DNA of 64,000 bases from NCBI RefSeq assembly GCF_002165375.2, contig NZ_CP032134.1:124001-188000 (forward strand). The letters run 5' to 3'. The first letter of the stretch is position 1. Each line of letters starts with the position of its first letter. The notes below the pieces were generated by a model that saw only the letters and a program-made list of their open reading frames with translations, was not told where the DNA came from and searched no databases. This DNA is from Acinetobacter chinensis (GTDB lineage Bacteria; Pseudomonadota; Gammaproteobacteria; Pseudomonadales; Moraxellaceae). Of this stretch, positions 62,097 to 64,000 are shown piece by piece. Made by a program: the position numbers and the translations under genes.

Positions 62097-62981
62097 ATGA
62101 CGCAACCTATTAAAACAGCCTGGTGGATGATCGCCTTACCGCTGCTCGCCGTTTTGATCTGGTCTTTGAACATTGCTGTGACCCGCTATGTAACAGACTA
62201 TATTTCTCCTGTCAGTATCAGTTTTTACCGCTGGCTGGTGGCTTTTCTGATTCTTACGCCTTTTATGCTGTTTCGGGTGATTCAGGAGTGGGCAGATATC
62301 CGTCCACATCTGAAACAGCTTGCTGTTCTGAGCGCATTCGGAATGGTAATGTATCAGGGCGTGGCATATACAGCAGCACATTATACGACTGCAACCAATA
62401 TGGGCATTATCAATGCCTTTATTCCTGTATTTACCATTTTTGTGTCCATGCTGATCTTAAAAGATATTCCAAACCGTTATGCAGTTGTGGGCAGTCTGAT
62501 TTCTTTTGCAGGTCTGATTTATGTTATGGGGCAGGGTGATATTACGGCACTGGTTCAGTCAGGCGGGCATCTGGGTGATGTGCTGATGATTGCTGCTGTT
62601 TTCTTTTATGCATTTTATGGCGTATTTCTGAAAAAGTGGCAGCTGAAAATTCCTCTGATGCAGAGTCTGTATGTACAGATTGGATTTGCACTGCTGTACC
62701 ACCTGCCTTTCGTGTTATGGATGGGGCTGGATACGGTCAATGCAGAGAATGCTCCCAGTGTGATTTATGCCGGTATTTTTCCATCATTGATTGCGCCGTT
62801 GTTATGGATGCTCGCTGTGCAATGGATCGGACCGAACCGGACCAGTATCTTTATGAACATGATGCCGGTTTTCACTGCGATTATTGCTTTTTTCTGGCTG
62901 AAAGAAGCATGGACGGTCTATCACACTGTGGGTGGAATCGTGATTGTTGCAGGGATTTTACTCGCCCAGAAACGACACTGA
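62097..62981 (+). CDS. EamA/DMT family transporter
   Basis: 294 aa from the ATG at 62097 (CAGGAACG upstream at good spacing); an ATG at 62082 is the longer alternative. Ten membrane segments in two EamA repeats; LLAVLIWSLNIAVTRYVTDYISPVSISFYRW is the family signature. Metabolite exporter of unknown substrate. No terminator directly follows. Confidence 0.9.
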   Translation: MTQPIKTAWWMIALPLLAVLIWSLNIAVTRYVTDYISPVSISFYRWLVAFLILTPFMLFRVIQEWADIRPHLKQLAVLSAFGMVMYQGVAYTAAHYTTATNMGIINAFIPVFTIFVSMLILKDIPNRYAVVGSLISFAGLIYVMGQGDITALVQSGGHLGDVLMIAAVFFYAFYGVFLKKWQLKIPLMQSLYVQIGFALLYHLPFVLWMGLDTVNAENAPSVIYAGIFPSLIAPLLWMLAVQWIGPNRTSIFMNMMPVFTAIIAFFWLKEAWTVYHTVGGIVIVAGILLAQKRH

Positions 62982-63201
62982 TGTCTCTAGGCTGGGTAGA
63001 GCGAACAGTAGTTGTATAATTGATGAACAATTGATTGAAAATTACATTATTTTGAGTCTGGTGATTTAATGTGCATACTGGCATTTTATAAAACTGAATA
63101 TAGATAAAATAATTTAATAAAATAGTGATATATATTTAATTGTTAAATTTTAATGATGACAGTCTGTCTAATTTTTTAAGTGAATTACATAAATATTGTA
63201 T

Positions 63202-63230
63202 TTGTATAAAGAAAGCATTTGTTACATAAT
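63202..63230 (+). promoter_or_regulatory. Predicted promoter of the small RNA
   Basis: TTGTAT (63202-63207), 17-bp spacer, CATAAT (63225-63230), with a start near 63237. Confidence 0.55.
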
Positions 63231-63236
63231 GTCCGT

Positions 63237-63326
63237 ACAGGCAATGATTAAGTTTTTCTTAACTAATCAGCTTATTGTCTGGTGGATTTAAAGACCCTCT
63301 GGATGTGTTTTTTGCACATCCTTTTT
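63237..63326 (+). ncRNA. Predicted small structured RNA
   Basis: About 90 nt from the predicted start to the first terminator. CAGGCAAT (63238-63245) pairs with ATTGTCTG (63274-63281), enclosing an inner stem TTAAG/CTTAA with a five-U loop. A short single-stranded link then leads to the terminator GGATGTG/CACATCC plus five Us. No open frame with a Shine-Dalgarno is seen inside. I do not recognise a named family. Readthrough would extend it to the second terminator at 63354. Confidence 0.5.
63301..63326 (+). terminator. Intrinsic terminator 1
   Basis: GGATGTG/CACATCC 7-bp stem with a T-rich loop followed by TTTTT. Confidence 0.75.
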
Positions 63327-63330
63327 AACG

Positions 63331-63363
63331 CTCAACCAGTCTTCTATGGTTGAGTTTTTTTTT
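63331..63363 (+). terminator. Intrinsic terminator 2
   Basis: CTCAACCA/TGGTTGAG 8-bp stem with an 8-nt loop followed by nine Ts. Confidence 0.8.
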
Positions 63364-63497
63364 GCCTGAATATTTGTACTGTAAATTACAGCTGCTTCTT
63401 TTGATTATTTTTTATTTCTTGAACAGCATGTTTCGGAAGTGGCTTGCAGTCGATGAAATTCATCTGACTGCTCATGTATGTACTGGAATAATCCGTA

Positions 63498-64000
63498 TTA
63501 TGCGCGGATCACCTCACCTGTTTCAGCATCAATAATCCTGCTGGGTTCTCGGCTCAGCCCCAGATCACCGTTCAGATAATTCATATCGCCTGAAAAGTAG
63601 CGGCTGGCTTCCTGAAGGGAGCGTGCAGGTTCAAGTCCGGCAGGATTTGCACTGGTCGAAACAATAAATCCATTAAAGGCATTACAGAGCGCGACACAGA
63701 GCGAATGTGTAGTGACGCGTACAGCAACCTTTGAGTGATTGCCTTTAATCCATGCAGGAATATGCTCACCTGCGGGCAACAGCCAGGTGGTGGCACGCTC
63801 ATTCGGTTTACGGTTGCTCCAGCTGTTGATCACCTGTTCGTACATTTCAGGAGAAAGATCTTTCAGCAAAGGTTCTACCTGTGCAATCTGTGCAGCAAGC
63901 AGAATGACGCCTTTTTCAATGGGACGCTGTTTAAGACGAAGAATCTCGTGAAATGCCTGTTCATTGAAAGGGTCACAGCCCAGTCCCCATACAGCCTCTG
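63498..64000 (-). CDS. tsaC: Threonylcarbamoyl-AMP synthase TsaC (Sua5/YrdC), 5' end outside window
   Basis: The frame is open from the window edge to the stop at 63498, giving the C-terminal 167 residues; E. coli TsaC is 190 aa. It makes threonylcarbamoyl-adenylate for the t6A37 modification of ANN-decoding tRNAs. Seen: EAVWGLGCDPFNEQAF near the left of the fragment, LKQRPIEKGVILLAA, the KVAVRVTTHSLCVALCNAF strand-helix and IVSTSANPAGLEPARS, all TsaC landmarks. Two ATG-like internal starts are not the true start. Confidence 0.95.
   Translation of the reverse strand, partial: EAVWGLGCDPFNEQAFHEILRLKQRPIEKGVILLAAQIAQVEPLLKDLSPEMYEQVINSWSNRKPNERATTWLLPAGEHIPAWIKGNHSKVAVRVTTHSLCVALCNAFNGFIVSTSANPAGLEPARSLQEASRYFSGDMNYLNGDLGLSREPSRIIDAETGEVIRA

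Larger units (their letters stand above)
62982..63497. other. Intergenic region between the DMT transporter and tsaC, holding a predicted small RNA
   Basis: About 515 bp without a protein gene. The first 200 bp are very AT-rich. The rest carries a promoter, a folded segment and two successive plus-strand terminators. Confidence 0.6.

Noticed and set aside
62136..62381. 81-aa minus-strand Cys/His-rich frame opposite the DMT gene
   Set aside because: Antisense of a membrane-protein gene; the Cys/His content comes from reading its codons in reverse and it has no ribosome binding site.
1..64000. CRISPR array or CRISPR-associated Tn7-like system
   Set aside because: No direct-repeat/spacer pattern and no cas gene is visible. 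The Tns proteins resemble classical Tn7, and nothing in the window supports RNA-guided targeting.

Overview
The window is a chromosomal segment of an Acinetobacter species. This rests on the gene order and protein sequences (glmU-glmS, the ribB-ribH-nusB-thiL-pgpA cluster, the complete atp operon, the zur-znuCB/znuA locus), an insertion sequence with the exact length of ISAba125 and matching what I recall of it, and moderately AT-rich DNA. The species cannot be named from the sequence alone.

Layout. 1-4255 is the glmS-proximal (right) end of a Tn7-type transposon: tnsC (cut by the window edge), tnsB, tnsA and four TnsB-site-like repeats, inserted about 25 bp downstream of the glmS stop codon. 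4283-11008 is a run of minus-strand housekeeping genes (glmS, glmU, pgpA, thiL, nusB, ribH, ribB), then two identical tRNA-Gly(GCC) genes. 11819-17796 holds BolA, SirB2-like, ParA, a lipoprotein, LysE, DedA, DoxX and guaA. Downstream of guaA are a three-unit array of hairpin-bearing repeats and an AT-rich Mrr-type restriction endonuclease gene. 19196-29906 holds small regulators, enzymes and transporters, a SPOR protein, argS and maeA.

30055-38116 is a type VI secretion cargo module: a long vgrG whose 3' end becomes AT-rich, a small exported protein, a large effector gene and a lipoprotein gene. The effector gene is interrupted by a complete 1087-bp IS30-family element with a 3-bp GAG target duplication. 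Removing the IS and one GAG restores an open frame of 800 residues: a lysozyme/transglycosylase-like domain, Ig-like linkers and a C-terminal LAS-type (HX6D...HxH) zinc peptidase domain. The two flanking exported proteins are candidate immunity factors.

38193-51211 holds a DyP peroxidase, two transporters, the zinc-uptake locus with a perfect Zur-box-like palindrome, and atpIBEFHAGDC with a good sigma70 promoter. 51344-64000 is accessory metabolism and regulation: a CatB-like acetyltransferase, lipoproteins, a second pirin, a TetR/Baeyer-Villiger monooxygenase/SDR set, glutathione peroxidase, AraC+MFS with a divergent TetR, a DMT exporter, a predicted structured small RNA (about 63237-63326), and tsaC cut by the right edge.

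The most interesting items are the IS-split dual-domain T6SS effector with two candidate immunity genes, the Tn7-type end whose tnsA promoter is built into both a TnsB site and a terminator hairpin, the hairpin repeat array after guaA, and the predicted small RNA before tsaC.
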